A DNA stretch of 64,000 nucleotides from Marinomonas algarum (GTDB lineage Bacteria > Pseudomonadota > Gammaproteobacteria > Pseudomonadales > Marinomonadaceae): the NCBI RefSeq assembly GCF_020532605.1, contig NZ_JAJATW010000012.1:30900-94899 (forward strand), given 5' to 3'. A program made the position numbers and the translations under genes. Shown in pieces: positions 10,303 to 24,370 of the stretch (position 1 is the stretch's first letter; each line of letters starts with the position of its first letter). The notes under the pieces are model-generated. The model was not told the DNA's origin and did no database searches. It worked only from the letters and a program-made list of their open reading frames with translations.

Positions 10303-10342
10303 GTAACCAATTCCAGAACAAACAAAATAAGCCACAAATATA

Positions 10343-10373
10343 AAAAGGCCACTCGGAGTGCGAGTGGCCTTTT
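10343..10373 (-). terminator. Terminator after tuf
   Basis: On the minus strand GGCCACTCG and CGAGTGGCC form a perfect 9-bp stem around a 5-base loop, extended by A-T pairs, and followed by a run of Ts. It begins about 30 bp past the tuf stop codon, so it ends the str operon before the S10 promoter. Confidence 0.9.
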
Positions 10374-10403
10374 CGACATCAAATAGAATAAGTTAACTAC
10401 TTA

Positions 10404-11627
10404 TTACTTAATGATTTTCGCTACAACACCAGCACCTACTGTACGACCACCTTCACGGATCGCAAAACGTAGACCTTCGTCCATTGCGATTGGGTGAATT
10501 AGTTCAACAGTCATCTGGATGTTGTCACCAGGCATAACCATTTCTACGCCTTCTGGAAGAGAACAAGCACCAGTTACGTCAGTTGTACGGAAGTAGAACT
10601 GTGGACGGTAGCCTTTGAAGAATGGTGTGTGACGACCACCTTCATCTTTACCCAACACGTACACTTCAGCTTCAAACTCAGTGTGAGGAGTGATTGAACC
10701 AGGCTTAGCCAATACTTGACCACGCTGCACATCTTCACGCTTAGTACCACGTAGAAGAATACCACAGTTCTCACCAGCACGACCTTCGTCTAGAAGCTTA
10801 CGGAACATCTCAACACCAGTACAAGTTGTCTTTGTAGTATCAACGATACCAACAATTTCAACTTCTTCTTGAATTTTGATGATACCGCGCTCAACACGAC
10901 CAGTAACAACCGTACCACGACCTTGGATAGAGAATACGTCCTCGATAGGCATGATGAAAGCACCATCGATAGCACGCTCTGGCTCAGGAATGTACTCGTC
11001 TAGAGTTTCAACCAATTTCTTAACGGCAGTAGTACCCATTTCATTGTCGTCTTCGCCGTTCAATGCCATCAAAGCAGAACCTGGGATGATTGGAGTGTCA
11101 TCACCTGGGAAGTCGTATTCAGAAAGAAGGTCACGTAGTTCCATCTCAACCAATTCTAGCATTTCTGCGTATTCTTCAGAATCCGCACCGCCACAGTCTT
11201 CAGCCAACAAGTCAGACTTGTTAAGGAAAACTACGATGTATGGAACACCTACTTGGCGAGAAAGAAGGATGTGCTCACGTGTCTGAGGCATAGGGCCGTC
11301 AGTCGCACCACAAACAAGGATAGCGCCGTCCATTTGAGCAGCACCAGTGATCATGTTTTTAACATAATCGGCGTGTCCTGGGCAGTCTACGTGTGCGTAG
11401 TGACGAGTTGGAGAATCATACTCTACGTGTGAAGTAGAGATAGTGATACCACGCTCACGCTCTTCTGGAGCATTATCGATACCGTCAAAAGCAACAGCGG
11501 TTCCGCCGAATACTTCTGCACATACGCGAGTCAATGCTGCAGTTAGGGTTGTTTTACCATGGTCAACGTGACCAATTGTGCCAACGTTAACGTGCGGTTT
11601 ATTACGTTCAAATTTACTCTTTGCCAT
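10404..11627 (-). CDS. tuf: Elongation factor Tu
   Basis: EF-Tu delivers aminoacyl-tRNA to the ribosome in a GTP-dependent manner. G1 ([14 protein letters not shown]), G3 ([12 protein letters not shown]) and G4 (NKSD) are intact, and the protein ends [15 protein letters not shown]. It is 407 residues, longer than the usual 394-397: an acidic insertion of about a dozen residues ([16 protein letters not shown], residues 141-156) follows the NKSD motif, and a smaller one follows [13 protein letters not shown]. It is last in the str operon, 35 bp after fusA, and the only tuf in the window. Confidence 0.97.
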   Translation of the reverse strand: MAKSKFERNKPHVNVGTIGHVDHGKTTLTAALTRVCAEVFGGTAVAFDGIDNAPEERERGITISTSHVEYDSPTRHYAHVDCPGHADYVKNMITGAAQMDGAILVCGATDGPMPQTREHILLSRQVGVPYIVVFLNKSDLLAEDCGGADSEEYAEMLELVEMELRDLLSEYDFPGDDTPIIPGSALMALNGEDDNEMGTTAVKKLVETLDEYIPEPERAIDGAFIMPIEDVFSIQGRGTVVTGRVERGIIKIQEEVEIVGIVDTTKTTCTGVEMFRKLLDEGRAGENCGILLRGTKREDVQRGQVLAKPGSITPHTEFEAEVYVLGKDEGGRHTPFFKGYRPQFYFRTTDVTGACSLPEGVEMVMPGDNIQMTVELIHPIAMDEGLRFAIREGGRTVGAGVVAKIIK

Positions 11628-11662
11628 GATACATACACCTTAAGAATTAGTAAGTATGATGA

Positions 11663-13756
11663 TTAATCTTCATTTTTGATGATCGCGTCTGCCACACTAG
11701 CCGGTGCTTCAGCGTATTTCTCAAACTCCATTGCATAACTCGCACGCCCTTGCGACAAGCTACGCACGTCAGTTGCGTATCCGAACATCTCCCCTAAAGG
11801 AACTTCTGCACGAATAATCTTCCCTGACGGGGAATCGTCCATCCCCTGAACAAGACCACGACGACGATTCAGGTCACCCATCACATCCCCCATGTATTCT
11901 TCAGGAGTCACAACTTCCACTTTCATTACAGGCTCAAGAACACAAGGATCAGCATCCGCTGCACCTTTTCTTAAGCCTTGAGAAGCTGCAATTTTAAAGG
12001 CCATTTCATTAGAGTCAACATCATGGAATGAACCATCGAATAACACCACCTTCATACCCAATAAAGGGTAACCAGCAATAACGCCATTCTTCATTTGCTC
12101 TGAAACGCCCCTTTCTACTGCAGGGATGTATTCTTTAGGAATAGCACCACCAACAATCTCGTTAACAAATTCGAGCCCATCTTTATCAGATGGAGTCAAT
12201 TTCATTACGACGTGACCGTATTGACCACGACCACCAGATTGACGCACAAATTTGTGATTAACCACCACTTCTTTGCGGATTTTTTCCCGATAGGAGACTT
12301 GGGGCTTACCAATGTTTGCCTCAACCTTGAATTCACGACGCATACGGTCGACAAGAATATCAAGATGCAGCTCACCCATACCGGAAATAATTGTTTGACC
12401 CGTCTCTTCATGCGTTTCCACACGAAAGGAAGGATCTTCTTGCGACAGTTTACCCAACGCAATACCCATTTTATCTTGATCAGCTTGAGACTTAGGCTCG
12501 ACAGCAACCGAAATAACGGGCTCAGGGAACTCCATACGCTCAAGCACTACGACATCGTTCATATCACAAAGCGTATCACCTGTAGTAACAAATTTCATAC
12601 CTACAGCAGCAGCAATATCACCTGCTAATACCTCTTTGATCTCTTCACGATTATTTGCATGCATCTGAACCATACGGCCAATACGTTCACGCTTCTGCTT
12701 AACAGAGTTGTACACCGCATCACCTGATTTCAGCATGCCAGAATACACACGCATAAATGTCAAAGTGCCCACAAAAGGATCTGTTGCTATTTTGAAAGCT
12801 AACGCTGAAAAAGGAGCCTCGTCATCAGCTGTTCTTGCAACAGGGGTTTCCCCATCCTCGAGCGTACCTTCAATCGCTTTTACTTCAAGCGGTGAAGGCA
12901 AATATTCTATAACTGCATCCAGAACGGCCTGCACACCTTTATTTTTAAAGGCTGACCCACAAGTCACCAACACTATCTCGTTAGCTAATGTGCGGATACG
13001 CAAACCCTTCTTAATCTCCTCGATGGTTAATTCACCCTCTTCAAGGTATTTCTCCATCAAGTCATCGTTTGCTTCTGCAGCAGCCTCAACCATCTTCTCA
13101 CGCCACTCTAACGCTTCATCAAGCAGATCAGCAGGCACATCCTCAAGTGAGAACGTCATCCCATGATCTTCTTCATTCCACATTATTGTTTTCATCAAGA
13201 CTAAATCAACAACGCCTTTAAAATCTTCTTCAGCGCCGACATTAATCTGAATAGGTACCGCATTGGCACCAAGGCGAGTTTCAAGCTGACGGACAACAGA
13301 AAAATAATCGGCCCCAGTACGATCCATCTTATTGACGAATACCATTCTAGGAACTTCATACTTATTGGCTTGACGCCATACTGTCTCTGTCTGAGGCTGC
13401 ACACCCGAAGAACCACACAGCACAACAACAGCACCATCCAACACACGCAATGAACGCTCTACTTCAATAGTAAAATCTACGTGTCCTGGCGTGTCGATAA
13501 TATTAACACGGTACTCGTCAAACTGTTTATTCATCCCACTCCAGAAGCATGTTGTAGCCGCTGAAGTAATTGTGATACCACGCTCTTGCTCCTGCTCCAT
13601 CCAATCCATTGTTGCAGCGCCATCATGCACTTCACCAATTTTATGAGACAAACCAGTATAAAAAAGAACGCGCTCAGTTGTCGTCGTTTTACCTGCATCA
13701 ACATGCGCACAAATACCGATATTACGGTAGCGGTTGATAGGGGTCTTACGTGCCAC
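11663..13756 (-). CDS. fusA: Elongation factor G
   Basis: EF-G drives translocation of tRNA and mRNA after peptide bond formation. The 697-residue protein has G1 ([19 protein letters not shown]), switch II ([15 protein letters not shown]) and G4 (NKMD), then domains II-V, including domain IV with [14 protein letters not shown]. It lies 21 bp after rpsG in the str operon. No sign of it being the specialised recycling paralog FusB. Confidence 0.98.
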   Translation of the reverse strand: MARKTPINRYRNIGICAHVDAGKTTTTERVLFYTGLSHKIGEVHDGAATMDWMEQEQERGITITSAATTCFWSGMNKQFDEYRVNIIDTPGHVDFTIEVERSLRVLDGAVVVLCGSSGVQPQTETVWRQANKYEVPRMVFVNKMDRTGADYFSVVRQLETRLGANAVPIQINVGAEEDFKGVVDLVLMKTIMWNEEDHGMTFSLEDVPADLLDEALEWREKMVEAAAEANDDLMEKYLEEGELTIEEIKKGLRIRTLANEIVLVTCGSAFKNKGVQAVLDAVIEYLPSPLEVKAIEGTLEDGETPVARTADDEAPFSALAFKIATDPFVGTLTFMRVYSGMLKSGDAVYNSVKQKRERIGRMVQMHANNREEIKEVLAGDIAAAVGMKFVTTGDTLCDMNDVVVLERMEFPEPVISVAVEPKSQADQDKMGIALGKLSQEDPSFRVETHEETGQTIISGMGELHLDILVDRMRREFKVEANIGKPQVSYREKIRKEVVVNHKFVRQSGGRGQYGHVVMKLTPSDKDGLEFVNEIVGGAIPKEYIPAVERGVSEQMKNGVIAGYPLLGMKVVLFDGSFHDVDSNEMAFKIAASQGLRKGAADADPCVLEPVMKVEVVTPEEYMGDVMGDLNRRRGLVQGMDDSPSGKIIRAEVPLGEMFGYATDVRSLSQGRASYAMEFEKYAEAPASVADAIIKNED

Positions 13757-13777
13757 TGTGTATCCTTCTGGGGGTAA

Positions 13778-14251
13778 TTAGAAACGGTAGTGAGAGAATG
13801 CTTTGTTAGCTTCTGCCATACGGTGAACGTCTTCACGTTTCTTAACAGCAGAACCTTTGTTCTCAGCAGCATCTAGGATTTCACCTGCAAGACGCAAAGC
13901 CATGGATTTTTCACCACGCTTACGAGAAGCATCCACTAACCAGCGCATAGACAAAGCTGCACGGCGAGCTGGACGTACTTCAACAGGGACTTGGTAAGTC
14001 GCACCACCAACACGGCGAGATTTAACCTCAACCATAGGCTGGATAGATTCTAGTGCTTTTTCGAAGATAGCCATTGGCTCTTCAGTTTTAGCACGTGTTG
14101 CAACAGTGTTAAGTGCATTGTAAACAATGCTTTCTGCAACAGATTTTTTGCCACTAACCATTACGTGGTTAATGAACTTAGCAAGAAGTTGGCTTCCGTG
14201 TTTAGGATCCGGAAGGACCTCACGCTTGGCGACAACGCGTCTTCTAGGCAT
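13778..14251 (-). CDS. rpsG: Small-subunit ribosomal protein uS7
   Basis: uS7 nucleates assembly of the 30S head and in E. coli is the translational repressor of the str operon. The frame is open up to 14287, but ATG 14251 is the likely start: GAGGA lies upstream and the product then begins [20 protein letters not shown], 157 residues, as in relatives. Conserved [20 protein letters not shown] is present. It lies 99 bp after rpsL. Confidence 0.97.
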   Translation of the reverse strand: MPRRRVVAKREVLPDPKHGSQLLAKFINHVMVSGKKSVAESIVYNALNTVATRAKTEEPMAIFEKALESIQPMVEVKSRRVGGATYQVPVEVRPARRAALSMRWLVDASRKRGEKSMALRLAGEILDAAENKGSAVKKREDVHRMAEANKAFSHYRF

Positions 14252-14350
14252 TGCAATATCCTCTTCAGGTTCGCCCGAGACAATCAAATTATTGCTCGGC
14301 CTTACTGTATTAAAAAATTATGTCTAAACGATGTATTAAGTAGCTTATGC

Positions 14351-14810
<460 letters not shown>

Positions 14811-14812
14811 TA

Positions 14813-14838
14813 GGGAGGCGACTAAAAAATCACCTCCC
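14813..14838 (-). terminator. Hairpin after rpoC
   Basis: On the minus strand GGGAGGTGA and TCGCCTCCC form a 9-bp stem (one G-U pair) with a loop of T and AG. It lies 21 bp past the rpoC stop and directly before the str promoter. No T-run follows, so it may be a weak or factor-dependent terminator. Confidence 0.5.
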
Positions 14839-14859
14839 TTGCGATTTAACAACAAATAT

Positions 14860-17800
14860 CTAGTCTTTCAGTGCGGCACTCAATGCTTCTTCCACATCGG
14901 ATGCACTTACTGTTGAACTTCCTTCTTTTGCTGCCAATGCAAGCTCTTTCTTACGCTTGCGTTCATTGTGGTATGCCAAACCTGTACCCGCTGGTATCAA
15001 GCGACCTACAACAACGTTTTCTTTAAGGCCACGTAAGTGATCTTTCTTACCAGTTACAGCACCTTCTGTTAAGACTCGAGTAGTCTCTTGGAAGGAAGCG
15101 GCTGATATAAAGGACTCTGTAGCCAAAGAAGCTTTGGTGATACCTAGAAGCACACGCTCAAACTTGGCAGGGAATTTACTCTCTGCTTCTGCTTTCTCGT
15201 TGGCATCTAGAAGTTGAGTGTACTCAACTTGATCACCTTGAATAAGATCCGTATCGCCAGATTCACCGACCTCCACTTTTCGCAGCATTTGGTTAACGAT
15301 AACTTCAATGTGCTTATCGTTAATCACAACGCCCTGTAGACGGTAAACTTCTTGCACTTCATTGGTGATGTAATCAGCTAATGCCTCTACACCTTGAAGA
15401 CGCAAAATATCATGAGGGCTTAGAGGGCCATCGGCGATAATCTCACCTTTTTCCACTTCCTCACCATCAAAGATATTGATCTGACGCCATTTTGGAATCA
15501 AAGTCTCTACTGGATCATCACCATTTTGCGGGGTAATAACGAGACGAATCTTACCTTTTGTTTCTTTACCAAAGCTCACCACACCACTTGTCTCTGCCAT
15601 AACAGCAGGATCTTTCGGGCGACGTGCTTCAAATAGATCTGCCACACGTGGCAAACCACCGGTAATATCTTTGTTACCAATCGACTCTTGCGGGATACGC
15701 GCTAGCACTTCACCTGTCTGAACGGTTGCACCGTGATCTAAGCTCAATAACGCTTTCTCAGGCAACATGTACTGTACAGGTGAATCTGTACCCGGAATCA
15801 ACACAGGATTACCTTCTGCATCAACCACGGCAATCATTGGACGCAAGTCTTTACCTGCAGCAGGACGATCACGAACTTCCATCACTTCAATGGTCGTTAA
15901 GCCAGTCATTTCGTCAGATTGGCGACGAATAGTGACATTCTCTTCCATACCACTGAATTCAAGACGACCTTCCATCTCAGATACGATTGGGTGTGTATGT
16001 GGGTCCCAGTTAGCAACGATTTGACCCGCTGTCACTTGATCCCCTTCACGAACACTCAATACCGCACCGTATGGTAGCTTGTAGCGCTCTTTCTCACGGC
16101 CCGCTTCGTCAGCAATGGCCAGCTCTGAAGAACGAGAAGCAACGACAAGGTGACCTGTGTGACGCTCAATACTCTTCATTTTATTGAAACGAACGGTACC
16201 TGCGCTCTTCACTTGCACACTATCGACCGCAGATGCACGCGATGCTGCACCACCGATGTGGAAAGTACGCATCGTCAGCTGTGTACCAGGCTCACCGATG
16301 GATTGTGCTGCCACAACACCAATCGCTTCACCAATATTCACTTGATGACCGCGAGCCAAATCACGACCGTAACACTTCGCACAAACGCCATGGCGAGTAT
16401 CACAAGTGATTACAGAACGGATAATCATTTCATCCACACCGGCCGCCTCAATAGTACGAACGTCATGCTCGTCAATTAAAGTGCCTGCAGAAAGAACCAA
16501 GTCACCCTTCGCATCAATCACGTCTTGCGCAACCACACGACCCAGCACTCGCTGACCTAGCGGAACAACAACGTCACCACCTTCAATCATAGCCGCAACG
16601 GAAATACCGTTTGTCGAACCACAATCGATTTCAGTGACTACTAGATCCTGTGCAACATCAACAAGGCGGCGCGTCAAGTAACCAGAGTTAGCGGTTTTCA
16701 ATGCTGTATCGGCAAGACCCTTACGAGCACCGTGAGTAGAGGTAAAGTACTGAAGTACTGAAAGACCTTCACGGAAGTTCGCAGTGATCGGCGTTTCAAT
16801 GATGGAACCATCTGGTTTCGCCATCAAGCCACGCATACCGCCAAGCTGACGCATCTGAGCCACACTACCACGGGCACCGGAGTCAGCCATCATATAAACG
16901 GAGTTGAAGGATTGTTGCTCAACCGTTTCACCCGCTTTGTTGACTGTTGTCTCTTTCGCCAAGTTTTTCATCATGGCTTCAGTAACGGTTTCGTTAGTAC
17001 GAGACCATAAATCGATTACCTTGTTGTACTTCTCGCCTTGCGTTACAAGACCATCAGCATATTGGTATTCGATTTCTTTTACTTCCGCTTCTGCTTTCGC
17101 AATGATATCAACTTTCTCTGGCGGAATAACAAAGTCATCCACACCAACAGAAGAACCAGATGCTGTCGCGTAAGCAAAACCTGTGTACATTAATTGGTCA
17201 GCAAAGACACAACTCTCTTTCAAGCCAACTTTACGGTAACACTCGTTGATCAAGTTCGAGATCGCTTTCTTCTTCATGGTTTGGTTAACCACAGAGAACG
17301 GTAGGCCATCAGGCACAATATCAAACAACAGCGCGCGACCTACAGTTGTATCAGCAATAAACGTCGAAGGTACTTTATCGCCATCTAACGTTGTATCCAC
17401 TTGGCTAATACGAACTTTGACTTTGGCATGCAATTCAACTTGTTTCGCACCATACGCACGGTGTACTTCTTTGATGTCAGAAAACGCCATGCCTTCACCC
17501 TTGGCATTGATTTTCTCACGAGTCATGTAGTACAAACCCAATACAACGTCCTGCGACGGAACAATGATTGGCTCACCGTTTGCTGGAGAAAGGATGTTGT
17601 TCGTAGACATCATCAAAGCACGGGCTTCAAGCTGCGCTTCAATCGTCAACGGAACGTGAACCGCCATTTGGTCGCCATCGAAGTCAGCGTTGTAAGCCGC
17701 ACAAACCAATGGGTGCAACTGAATTGCTTTACCTTCAATCAACATAGGCTCAAACGCTTGGATACCCAAACGGTGAAGTGTTGGCGCACGGTTCAACATC

Positions 17801-19062
17801 ACTGGATGTTCGCGGATAACCTCATCAAGGATATCCCACACTTCAGGCGTTTCACGCTCAACCATTTTCTTCGCTGCTTTGATCGTCGTCGCCATGCCAC
17901 GAAGTTCAAGTTTAGAGAAAATGAATGGCTTAAACAGCTCAAGTGCCATTTTCTTAGGTAAACCACACTGATGTAGACGCAGTGATGGACCTACAGTAAT
18001 TACAGAACGACCAGAGTAATCAACACGCTTACCTAGCAAGTTCTGACGGAAACGACCCTGCTTACCTTTGATCATATCAGCCAAAGATTTCAGAGGACGT
18101 TTATTAGACCCTGTAATCGCACGTCCACGACGACCATTATCAAGCAAAGCATCAACAGACTCTTGCAACATACGCTTTTCGTTGCGTACGATGATGTCTG
18201 GAGCAGAAAGCTCAAGTAGGCGTTTTAGACGATTGTTACGGTTGATCACTCGACGGTAAAGGTCGTTCAAATCAGACGTCGCAAAACGGCCGCCTTCAAG
18301 CGGAACCAATGGACGAAGATCTGGCGGAAGAACAGGCAATACATCCAGTACCATCCACTCTGGGTTGTTACCAGAATGATAGAATGCTTCAACCAGCTTA
18401 AGACGCTTAGAAAGCTTCTTAATACGAGTTTCAGAATTTGTGCTGTTTAGCTCTTCACGCATGCTCTCAATTTCAGCAGGCATGTCTAGATCACGCAACA
18501 ACATTTGAACCGCTTCAGCACCCATACGGGCATCAAATTCGTCACCGAATTCTTCTAGCGCTTCAAAATATTGCTCGTCGTTTAGCAACTGGCCTTTATC
18601 AAGCGTTGTCATACCTGGATCGATCACAATGAAAGATTCAAAGTACAGAACACGCTCAATGTCACGCAACGTCATATCCATGATAAGACCGATACGTGAT
18701 GGAAGCGATTTTAGGAACCAAATGTGAGCAACTGGCGAAGCAAGCTCAATGTGTCCCATGCGTTCACGACGCACTTTCGACAGAGCCACTTCAACGCCAC
18801 ACTTCTCACAAATAACACCACGGTGTTTTAAACGCTTGTATTTACCACACAAGCATTCGTAGTCCTTAATAGGACCAAAGATTTTTGCACAAAACAAACC
18901 GTCACGTTCTGGTTTAAACGTACGATAGTTGATGGTTTCCGGCTTCTTAACTTCACCGTACGACCATGAACGAATCATATCGGGTGATGCCAAGCCAATG
19001 CGGATCGCATCAAACTCGTCAGATTGTCCTTGTGATTTTAGAAGACCTAATAAGTCTTTCAT
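14860..19062 (-). CDS. rpoC: RNA polymerase subunit beta prime
   Basis: This is the catalytic large subunit of RNA polymerase. The 1400-residue protein has the N-terminal zinc ribbon ([20 protein letters not shown]), the active-site Mg-binding [12 protein letters not shown] with its three aspartates, and the bridge helix and trigger loop region with [20 protein letters not shown]. It lies 66 bp after rpoB, with which it is surely co-transcribed. Confidence 0.99.
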   Translation of the reverse strand: MKDLLGLLKSQGQSDEFDAIRIGLASPDMIRSWSYGEVKKPETINYRTFKPERDGLFCAKIFGPIKDYECLCGKYKRLKHRGVICEKCGVEVALSKVRRERMGHIELASPVAHIWFLKSLPSRIGLIMDMTLRDIERVLYFESFIVIDPGMTTLDKGQLLNDEQYFEALEEFGDEFDARMGAEAVQMLLRDLDMPAEIESMREELNSTNSETRIKKLSKRLKLVEAFYHSGNNPEWMVLDVLPVLPPDLRPLVPLEGGRFATSDLNDLYRRVINRNNRLKRLLELSAPDIIVRNEKRMLQESVDALLDNGRRGRAITGSNKRPLKSLADMIKGKQGRFRQNLLGKRVDYSGRSVITVGPSLRLHQCGLPKKMALELFKPFIFSKLELRGMATTIKAAKKMVERETPEVWDILDEVIREHPVMLNRAPTLHRLGIQAFEPMLIEGKAIQLHPLVCAAYNADFDGDQMAVHVPLTIEAQLEARALMMSTNNILSPANGEPIIVPSQDVVLGLYYMTREKINAKGEGMAFSDIKEVHRAYGAKQVELHAKVKVRISQVDTTLDGDKVPSTFIADTTVGRALLFDIVPDGLPFSVVNQTMKKKAISNLINECYRKVGLKESCVFADQLMYTGFAYATASGSSVGVDDFVIPPEKVDIIAKAEAEVKEIEYQYADGLVTQGEKYNKVIDLWSRTNETVTEAMMKNLAKETTVNKAGETVEQQSFNSVYMMADSGARGSVAQMRQLGGMRGLMAKPDGSIIETPITANFREGLSVLQYFTSTHGARKGLADTALKTANSGYLTRRLVDVAQDLVVTEIDCGSTNGISVAAMIEGGDVVVPLGQRVLGRVVAQDVIDAKGDLVLSAGTLIDEHDVRTIEAAGVDEMIIRSVITCDTRHGVCAKCYGRDLARGHQVNIGEAIGVVAAQSIGEPGTQLTMRTFHIGGAASRASAVDSVQVKSAGTVRFNKMKSIERHTGHLVVASRSSELAIADEAGREKERYKLPYGAVLSVREGDQVTAGQIVANWDPHTHPIVSEMEGRLEFSGMEENVTIRRQSDEMTGLTTIEVMEVRDRPAAGKDLRPMIAVVDAEGNPVLIPGTDSPVQYMLPEKALLSLDHGATVQTGEVLARIPQESIGNKDITGGLPRVADLFEARRPKDPAVMAETSGVVSFGKETKGKIRLVITPQNGDDPVETLIPKWRQINIFDGEEVEKGEIIADGPLSPHDILRLQGVEALADYITNEVQEVYRLQGVVINDKHIEVIVNQMLRKVEVGESGDTDLIQGDQVEYTQLLDANEKAEAESKFPAKFERVLLGITKASLATESFISAASFQETTRVLTEGAVTGKKDHLRGLKENVVVGRLIPAGTGLAYHNERKRKKELALAAKEGSSTVSASDVEEALSAALKD

Positions 19063-19128
19063 GTAGTATTCGCCCCACTCATAAGGCTGGGGAGTCTTGC
19101 TCCCCAGCAGGTCAAATGTGATTCGTGC

Positions 19129-22100
19129 TTATTCGGTTTCCAACTCAATATCGATACCAAGAGAACGAATCTCTTTAACCAATACGTTGAAGGACTCAGG
19201 CATGCCAGGCTCCATTCTGTGATCACCGTCGACGATGTTTTTATACATCTTCGTACGACCATTCACATCATCGGACTTAACCGTCAACATTTCTTGTAGC
19301 GTGTAGGCGGCACCGTATGCTTCTAGTGCCCATACCTCCATCTCACCAAAACGCTGACCACCAAACTGTGCTTTACCACCCAGTGGCTGCTGAGTAACCA
19401 AACTGTAAGAACCGGTAGAACGTGCGTGCATTTTATCGTCAACCAAGTGGTTCAACTTAAGCATGTACATGTAACCAACCGTTACAGGGCGCTCGAAAGC
19501 ATCACCAGTACGACCATTAAACAACTTAACTTGGCCACTTTCATTAATGCCAGCCAATCGAAGCATACGTTTAATTTCTGCTTCTTTTGCACCGTCGAAA
19601 GCACCAGATGCCATTGGTACGCCACCTTTAAGGTTGCCCGCCAAAGTCAAAATCTCTTCGTCTGTAAAGCTGTCTAGGTCTTCAGTACGAGCGCATTTCA
19701 AGTCGCCTTCGTGGCCGTTGTAGATTTCGTCAAGGAAGCTGCGCAGTTCTGCAACGGCTTCTGCTTTCTCACGTTCTACTGCCAACATTTCATTGATCTT
19801 ACGACCCAAACCTTTAGAAGCAGCACCTAAGTGAGTTTCCAAAACCTGACCTACGTTCATTCGCGACGGAACACCTAGCGGGTTCAACACGATATCAACG
19901 GGATCACCGTTCTCGTCATACGGCATATCTTCAACTGGCATGATCTTAGAGATAACACCCTTGTTACCGTGACGACCGGCCATTTTATCACCAGGCTGGA
20001 TTCGACGTTTGATTGCAACATACACTTTAACGATTTTAAGAACGCCAGGCGCAAGATCATCACCTGTTTGCAATTTACGTTTCTTATCTTCGAATTTAGC
20101 ATCAAGCTCTTTACGACGCTCAATCAAAGCCGCCTGTGCTTTTTCAAGCTGCTCGGTCGCTTCTTCATTAGCAACACGAATTTTGAACCACTCAGGGTGA
20201 TCTAGATTCGCTAGATACTCTTCTGTGATAATCGCGTTGCGAGCCAAACTTGGACCGCCTTCCGCTTGCTGACCCACGAGTGTTTCAGCCAAACGTTCAA
20301 AGGTCGCTTTTTCAACGATACGGAACTCTTCGTTCAAGTCTTTACGAACTTGATCAAGCTGAGATTTCTCGATGAACTTAGCACGTTCATCTTTCTCGAT
20401 ACCATCACGAGTAAAGACCTGCACATCGATAACCGTACCGCGTGTACCAGTCTTAACGCGCTGTGACGTGTCTTTCACGTCAGACGCTTTCTCACCAAAG
20501 ATAGCTCGCAGAAGCTTCTCTTCAGGCGTTAGCTGAGTTTCACCTTTCGGTGTTACCTTACCAACAAGGATGTCGCCTGGCTCAACTTCAGCACCGATAT
20601 AAACAATGCCAGATTGATCCAGTTTGGACAGAGCGCCTTCACCTACGTTTGGAATATCAGAAGTGATTTCTTCTGGCCCAAGCTTGGTGTCACGTGCCAC
20701 ACACGTCAGTTCTTGTATGTGAATCGACGTGAAACGATCTTCTTCAACAACGCGCTCAGATACTAAGATCGAGTCTTCGAAGTTGAAACCATTCCAAGGC
20801 ATAAAGGCAATACGCATGTTTTGGCCCAATGCCAAATCACCCATATCAACAGAAGGACCATCGGCCATGATGTCACCAGAAGCGACCTTTTCACCTTTCA
20901 TCACCAAAGTACGTTGGTTGATACAGGTGTTTTGGTTAGAGCGCACGTATTTCGTCAGGTTGTAGATATCCACACCTGCCTCACCGGCAATCGTCTCTTC
21001 TGAATTAACACGAACAACAATACGGCTCGCATCAACAGACTCAATGACACCGCCACGGGAAGCAACGATACAAACACCAGAGTCTTTCGCGACATTTTTC
21101 TCCATACCTGTACCCACAACAGGCTTATCAGCCTTAAGTGTTGGTACCGCCTGACGCTGCATGTTCGAACCCATTAAGGCACGGTTGGCATCATCGTGTT
21201 CTAGGAACGGAATCAACGACGCCGCTACAGACACAACCTGACGAGGAGAAACGTCCATTAGATTTACTTTTTCTTTCGGAATCAGAGTGGTTTCATGCAT
21301 ATGACGCACCTGAACCAACTCATCTACCAAACGGCCTTCTGCATCAACATTTGCTGACGCCTGAGCGATAACATACTTCGCTTCATCAATGGCCGAAATA
21401 TAAACAGTCTCATCTGTCATCTTACCGTCGATAACTTTACGGTAAGGCGTCTCTAGAAAGCCGTAGCTATTCGTACGCGCATAAGTTGACAACGAGTTAA
21501 TCAGACCAATGTTTGGACCTTCCGGTGTCTCGATCGGACAAACACGACCATAGTGCGTAGCATGTACGTCACGTACCTCAAAACCAGCACGTTCACGAGT
21601 CAAACCACCCGGCCCCAATGCAGAAACACGACGTTTGTGTGTCACTTCAGACAAAGGGTTGTTTTGGTCCATAAACTGAGATAACTGGCTAGAGCCAAAG
21701 AACTCTTTAATCGCTGCGGCAACAGGCTTCGCGTTAAGCAAGTCTTGCGGCATAAGACCATCCGCTTCTGCCATTGACAAACGCTCTTTCACGGCACGCT
21801 CAACACGCACTAAGCCAACACGGAATTGGTTTTCAGCCATTTCGCCAACAGAACGAACTCGACGGTTACCCAAGTGGTCAATATCATCCACCATGCCGTT
21901 ACCGTTACGGATATCCAGCAAGGTTTTCAATACAGCAACGATGTCATCATTATCAAGGATGCCCGCGCCAGTATCTTCATCACGACCTAAGCGACGGTTA
22001 AATTTCATTCGACCTACGCCGGACAAGTCATAACGATCTTCAGAGAAGAACAAGCTCTGGAATAAACCTTCAGCAGATTCTTTCGTTGGCGGCTCGCCAG

Positions 22101-23229
22101 GACGCATCATGCGGTAAATTTCAACCAAGGCTTCTAATTGATTACTCGTTGGATCAATACGAAGCGTGTCCGAAATAAACGGACCGTTGTCTAAGTCATT
22201 GGTATAAAGTGTTTCTACTTCTGTGATACCGGATGCAACAAGTGCTTCTAGTAGATCAACAGACAATTCAGTGTTTGCTTCAGAAATCAGCTCACCCGTT
22301 GAAGGATGAACAAGATTCTTCGCCGTCACCTTACCAAGCATGTACTCAAGCGGTACGGAAAGACGCTCTAAACCGGCTTTTTCCATAACACGAATATGCT
22401 TAGCCGTGATACGACGGCCTTCTTCAACGATTAACTCGCCGTTTGCATCTGCAATATCAAATAATGCTGTTTCACCACGAAGGCGATTAGCAACAAGATC
22501 CATCTCAAAACCATCACGCTGTAAGTAAAAACGTGTTGTTTCAAAGAAAGCATCTAAGATTTGTTCTGTACCATAACCCAAAGCACGCAATAAAATCGTT
22601 GCTGGCAATTTACGACGACGGTCAATACGAACGAAGACGCAATCTTTTGGATCAAACTCGAAGTCCAACCAAGAACCGCGATAAGGAATAATACGAGCAG
22701 AGTGTAGCAATTTACCTGAAGAGTGAGTCTTGCCACGATCGTGATCGAAGAACACACCAGGAGAGCGGTGTAATTGAGAAACAATAACACGCTCGGTGCC
22801 GTTAATAACAAAGGTACCATTGTCTGTCATGAGTGGAATTTCACCCATGTAGACTTCTTGCTCGCGAATGTCTTTGATCGCTTTGTTAGAGGACTCTTTA
22901 TCATAAATGATGAGTCGAACTCGAACACGCAGAGGCGCTGCATAGGTAACACCACGCAACTGACACTCTTTAACATCAAAGACTGGCTTGCCTAAACGGT
23001 AATCGACGTATTCAAGCGCCGCATTGCCGGAAAAGCTGACCATTGGAAAGACAGATTTAAAGGCCCCATGCAGACCTAATTCCCCACGCTCTGCTAGGCT
23101 TTTGCCTTCTTGCAGAAAATTACGGTAGGATTCAAGCTGAATTGCCAGCAAGTATGGCACATCCAAAACGGGCGGCAGTTTACCGAAATCCTTACGGATA
23201 CGTTTTTTCTCAGTATATGAGTAAGCCAT
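19129..23229 (-). CDS. rpoB: RNA polymerase subunit beta
   Basis: This subunit, with beta prime, forms the catalytic core; rifampicin binds here. I start at ATG 23229, preceded by GGGGA, because the protein then begins [17 protein letters not shown] like its relatives; the open frame up to 23253 adds 8 odd residues. It is 1366 residues. The rifampicin region ([20 protein letters not shown]) looks wild type. It is preceded by a hairpin that may attenuate readthrough from rplL. Confidence 0.98.
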   Translation of the reverse strand: MAYSYTEKKRIRKDFGKLPPVLDVPYLLAIQLESYRNFLQEGKSLAERGELGLHGAFKSVFPMVSFSGNAALEYVDYRLGKPVFDVKECQLRGVTYAAPLRVRVRLIIYDKESSNKAIKDIREQEVYMGEIPLMTDNGTFVINGTERVIVSQLHRSPGVFFDHDRGKTHSSGKLLHSARIIPYRGSWLDFEFDPKDCVFVRIDRRRKLPATILLRALGYGTEQILDAFFETTRFYLQRDGFEMDLVANRLRGETALFDIADANGELIVEEGRRITAKHIRVMEKAGLERLSVPLEYMLGKVTAKNLVHPSTGELISEANTELSVDLLEALVASGITEVETLYTNDLDNGPFISDTLRIDPTSNQLEALVEIYRMMRPGEPPTKESAEGLFQSLFFSEDRYDLSGVGRMKFNRRLGRDEDTGAGILDNDDIVAVLKTLLDIRNGNGMVDDIDHLGNRRVRSVGEMAENQFRVGLVRVERAVKERLSMAEADGLMPQDLLNAKPVAAAIKEFFGSSQLSQFMDQNNPLSEVTHKRRVSALGPGGLTRERAGFEVRDVHATHYGRVCPIETPEGPNIGLINSLSTYARTNSYGFLETPYRKVIDGKMTDETVYISAIDEAKYVIAQASANVDAEGRLVDELVQVRHMHETTLIPKEKVNLMDVSPRQVVSVAASLIPFLEHDDANRALMGSNMQRQAVPTLKADKPVVGTGMEKNVAKDSGVCIVASRGGVIESVDASRIVVRVNSEETIAGEAGVDIYNLTKYVRSNQNTCINQRTLVMKGEKVASGDIMADGPSVDMGDLALGQNMRIAFMPWNGFNFEDSILVSERVVEEDRFTSIHIQELTCVARDTKLGPEEITSDIPNVGEGALSKLDQSGIVYIGAEVEPGDILVGKVTPKGETQLTPEEKLLRAIFGEKASDVKDTSQRVKTGTRGTVIDVQVFTRDGIEKDERAKFIEKSQLDQVRKDLNEEFRIVEKATFERLAETLVGQQAEGGPSLARNAIITEEYLANLDHPEWFKIRVANEEATEQLEKAQAALIERRKELDAKFEDKKRKLQTGDDLAPGVLKIVKVYVAIKRRIQPGDKMAGRHGNKGVISKIMPVEDMPYDENGDPVDIVLNPLGVPSRMNVGQVLETHLGAASKGLGRKINEMLAVEREKAEAVAELRSFLDEIYNGHEGDLKCARTEDLDSFTDEEILTLAGNLKGGVPMASGAFDGAKEAEIKRMLRLAGINESGQVKLFNGRTGDAFERPVTVGYMYMLKLNHLVDDKMHARSTGSYSLVTQQPLGGKAQFGGQRFGEMEVWALEAYGAAYTLQEMLTVKSDDVNGRTKMYKNIVDGDHRMEPGMPESFNVLVKEIRSLGIDIELETE

Positions 23230-23346
23230 CAGCATTCCCCAGCTTGTGCACATTGACGCAAAAGGCCCAAATCAGGCCTTACCATATATGGGAGCATTAT
23301 CTCCCACGTGAAAATTCTTTAAGTTTTATTTGAGTTTTAGAAACCC

Positions 23347-23377
23347 AAAAAGGCCGGTGACAATAATGTCACCAGCC
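23347..23377 (-). terminator. rplL-rpoB attenuator hairpin
   Basis: On the minus strand GGCTGGTGACA and TGTCACCGGCC form an 11-bp stem (one G-U pair) with a 4-base loop, followed by five Ts. It lies 40 bp after rplL and about 118 bp before rpoB. E. coli has a partial terminator at the same place, which sets the ratio of L7/L12 to polymerase; the same role is inferred here. Confidence 0.8.
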
Positions 23378-23416
23378 ATTTCGACTATTGGTCGAAATCT
23401 GGAAATACAAGTATCA

Positions 23417-23788
23417 TTACTTGACTTCGACAGAGGCACCAGCTTCTTCAAGCGCTGCTTTAAGAGCGGCAGCATCTTCTTTAGACACGCCTTCTTTAAC
23501 AGTCGCTGGAGCGCCGTCAACGATAGCTTTAGCTTCTTTCAAGCCTAGACCAGTCGCTGCACGAACAGCTTTAATTGCATTTACTTTCTTATCGCCTGCA
23601 GCAGTTAGAACAACGTCAAATTCAGTTTGTTCTTCAGCAGCAGCACCTGCATCAGCAGCAGGGCCAGCAGCTACAGCAGCTGCTGCAGATACGCCAAATT
23701 TTTCTTCCATTGCTGAAATTAGTTCAACAACGTCCATCACAGACATTTCTGCTACTGCATTGATGATATCTTCTTTAGTTAGAGCCAT
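23417..23788 (-). CDS. rplL: Large-subunit ribosomal protein bL12 (L7/L12)
   Basis: bL12 forms the flexible stalk that recruits translation factors and is present in several copies per ribosome. The 123-residue acidic protein has the N-terminal dimerisation domain, an alanine-rich hinge, and the C-terminal factor-binding domain with [20 protein letters not shown]. It lies 81 bp after rplJ, whose product anchors it. Confidence 0.98.
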   Translation of the reverse strand: MALTKEDIINAVAEMSVMDVVELISAMEEKFGVSAAAAVAAGPAADAGAAAEEQTEFDVVLTAAGDKKVNAIKAVRAATGLGLKEAKAIVDGAPATVKEGVSKEDAAALKAALEEAGASVEVK

Positions 23789-23869
23789 GACTCAGATTCC
23801 TAGCATTCTTAAAATTACCCGAAGGTAATAAAACAAAATATTTATCAAGAAGGGATACGGGATACCGTA

Positions 23870-24370
23870 TTACGCCGCTTCTTGCTCTTTTTGATCGCGA
23901 ACCGCTGCAAGAGTACGTACAAACTTGCTTGTTGCGCCCTGAATAACACTCATCAGTTTCGCAATTGCTTCGTCGTATGTAGGCAGTGTTGCCAAACGAT
24001 CAATGTCGCCAGCTGGGATCAACTCACCGTTGAACGCCAACGCCTTTACTTCAAACTCTTTTTGATCTTTCGCGAAAGATTTCAACAAACGAGCAGCCGC
24101 ACCTGGGTGTTCGTTAGAGAAAGCGATCAACGTTGGACCAACAAAGCTCTCAGTTAGACATTCGAAGTCAGTGCCTTCCACTGCACGGCGAGCCAATGTA
24201 TTACGTACTACACGTACATAAACACCTGCTTCACGCGCTTCTTTACGAAGTGCGGTCATGCTGCCCACGGTAACACCGCGAGAATCAGCCACGACTGCAG
24301 ACAACGCAGTTTTAGCAACTTCGCTAACTTCGGCGACAATGGCTTTTTTGTCTTCTAGACCTAATGCCAC
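23870..24370 (-). CDS. rplJ: Large-subunit ribosomal protein uL10
   Basis: uL10 anchors the bL12 dimers at the base of the stalk, and in enteric bacteria the L10-L12 complex represses its own mRNA. The 166-residue protein starts [37 protein letters not shown] and the helical C-terminal tail for L12 binding follow. The 234-bp upstream spacer fits an L10 leader. Confidence 0.98.
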   Translation of the reverse strand: MALGLEDKKAIVAEVSEVAKTALSAVVADSRGVTVGSMTALRKEAREAGVYVRVVRNTLARRAVEGTDFECLTESFVGPTLIAFSNEHPGAAARLLKSFAKDQKEFEVKALAFNGELIPAGDIDRLATLPTYDEAIAKLMSVIQGATSKFVRTLAAVRDQKEQEAA

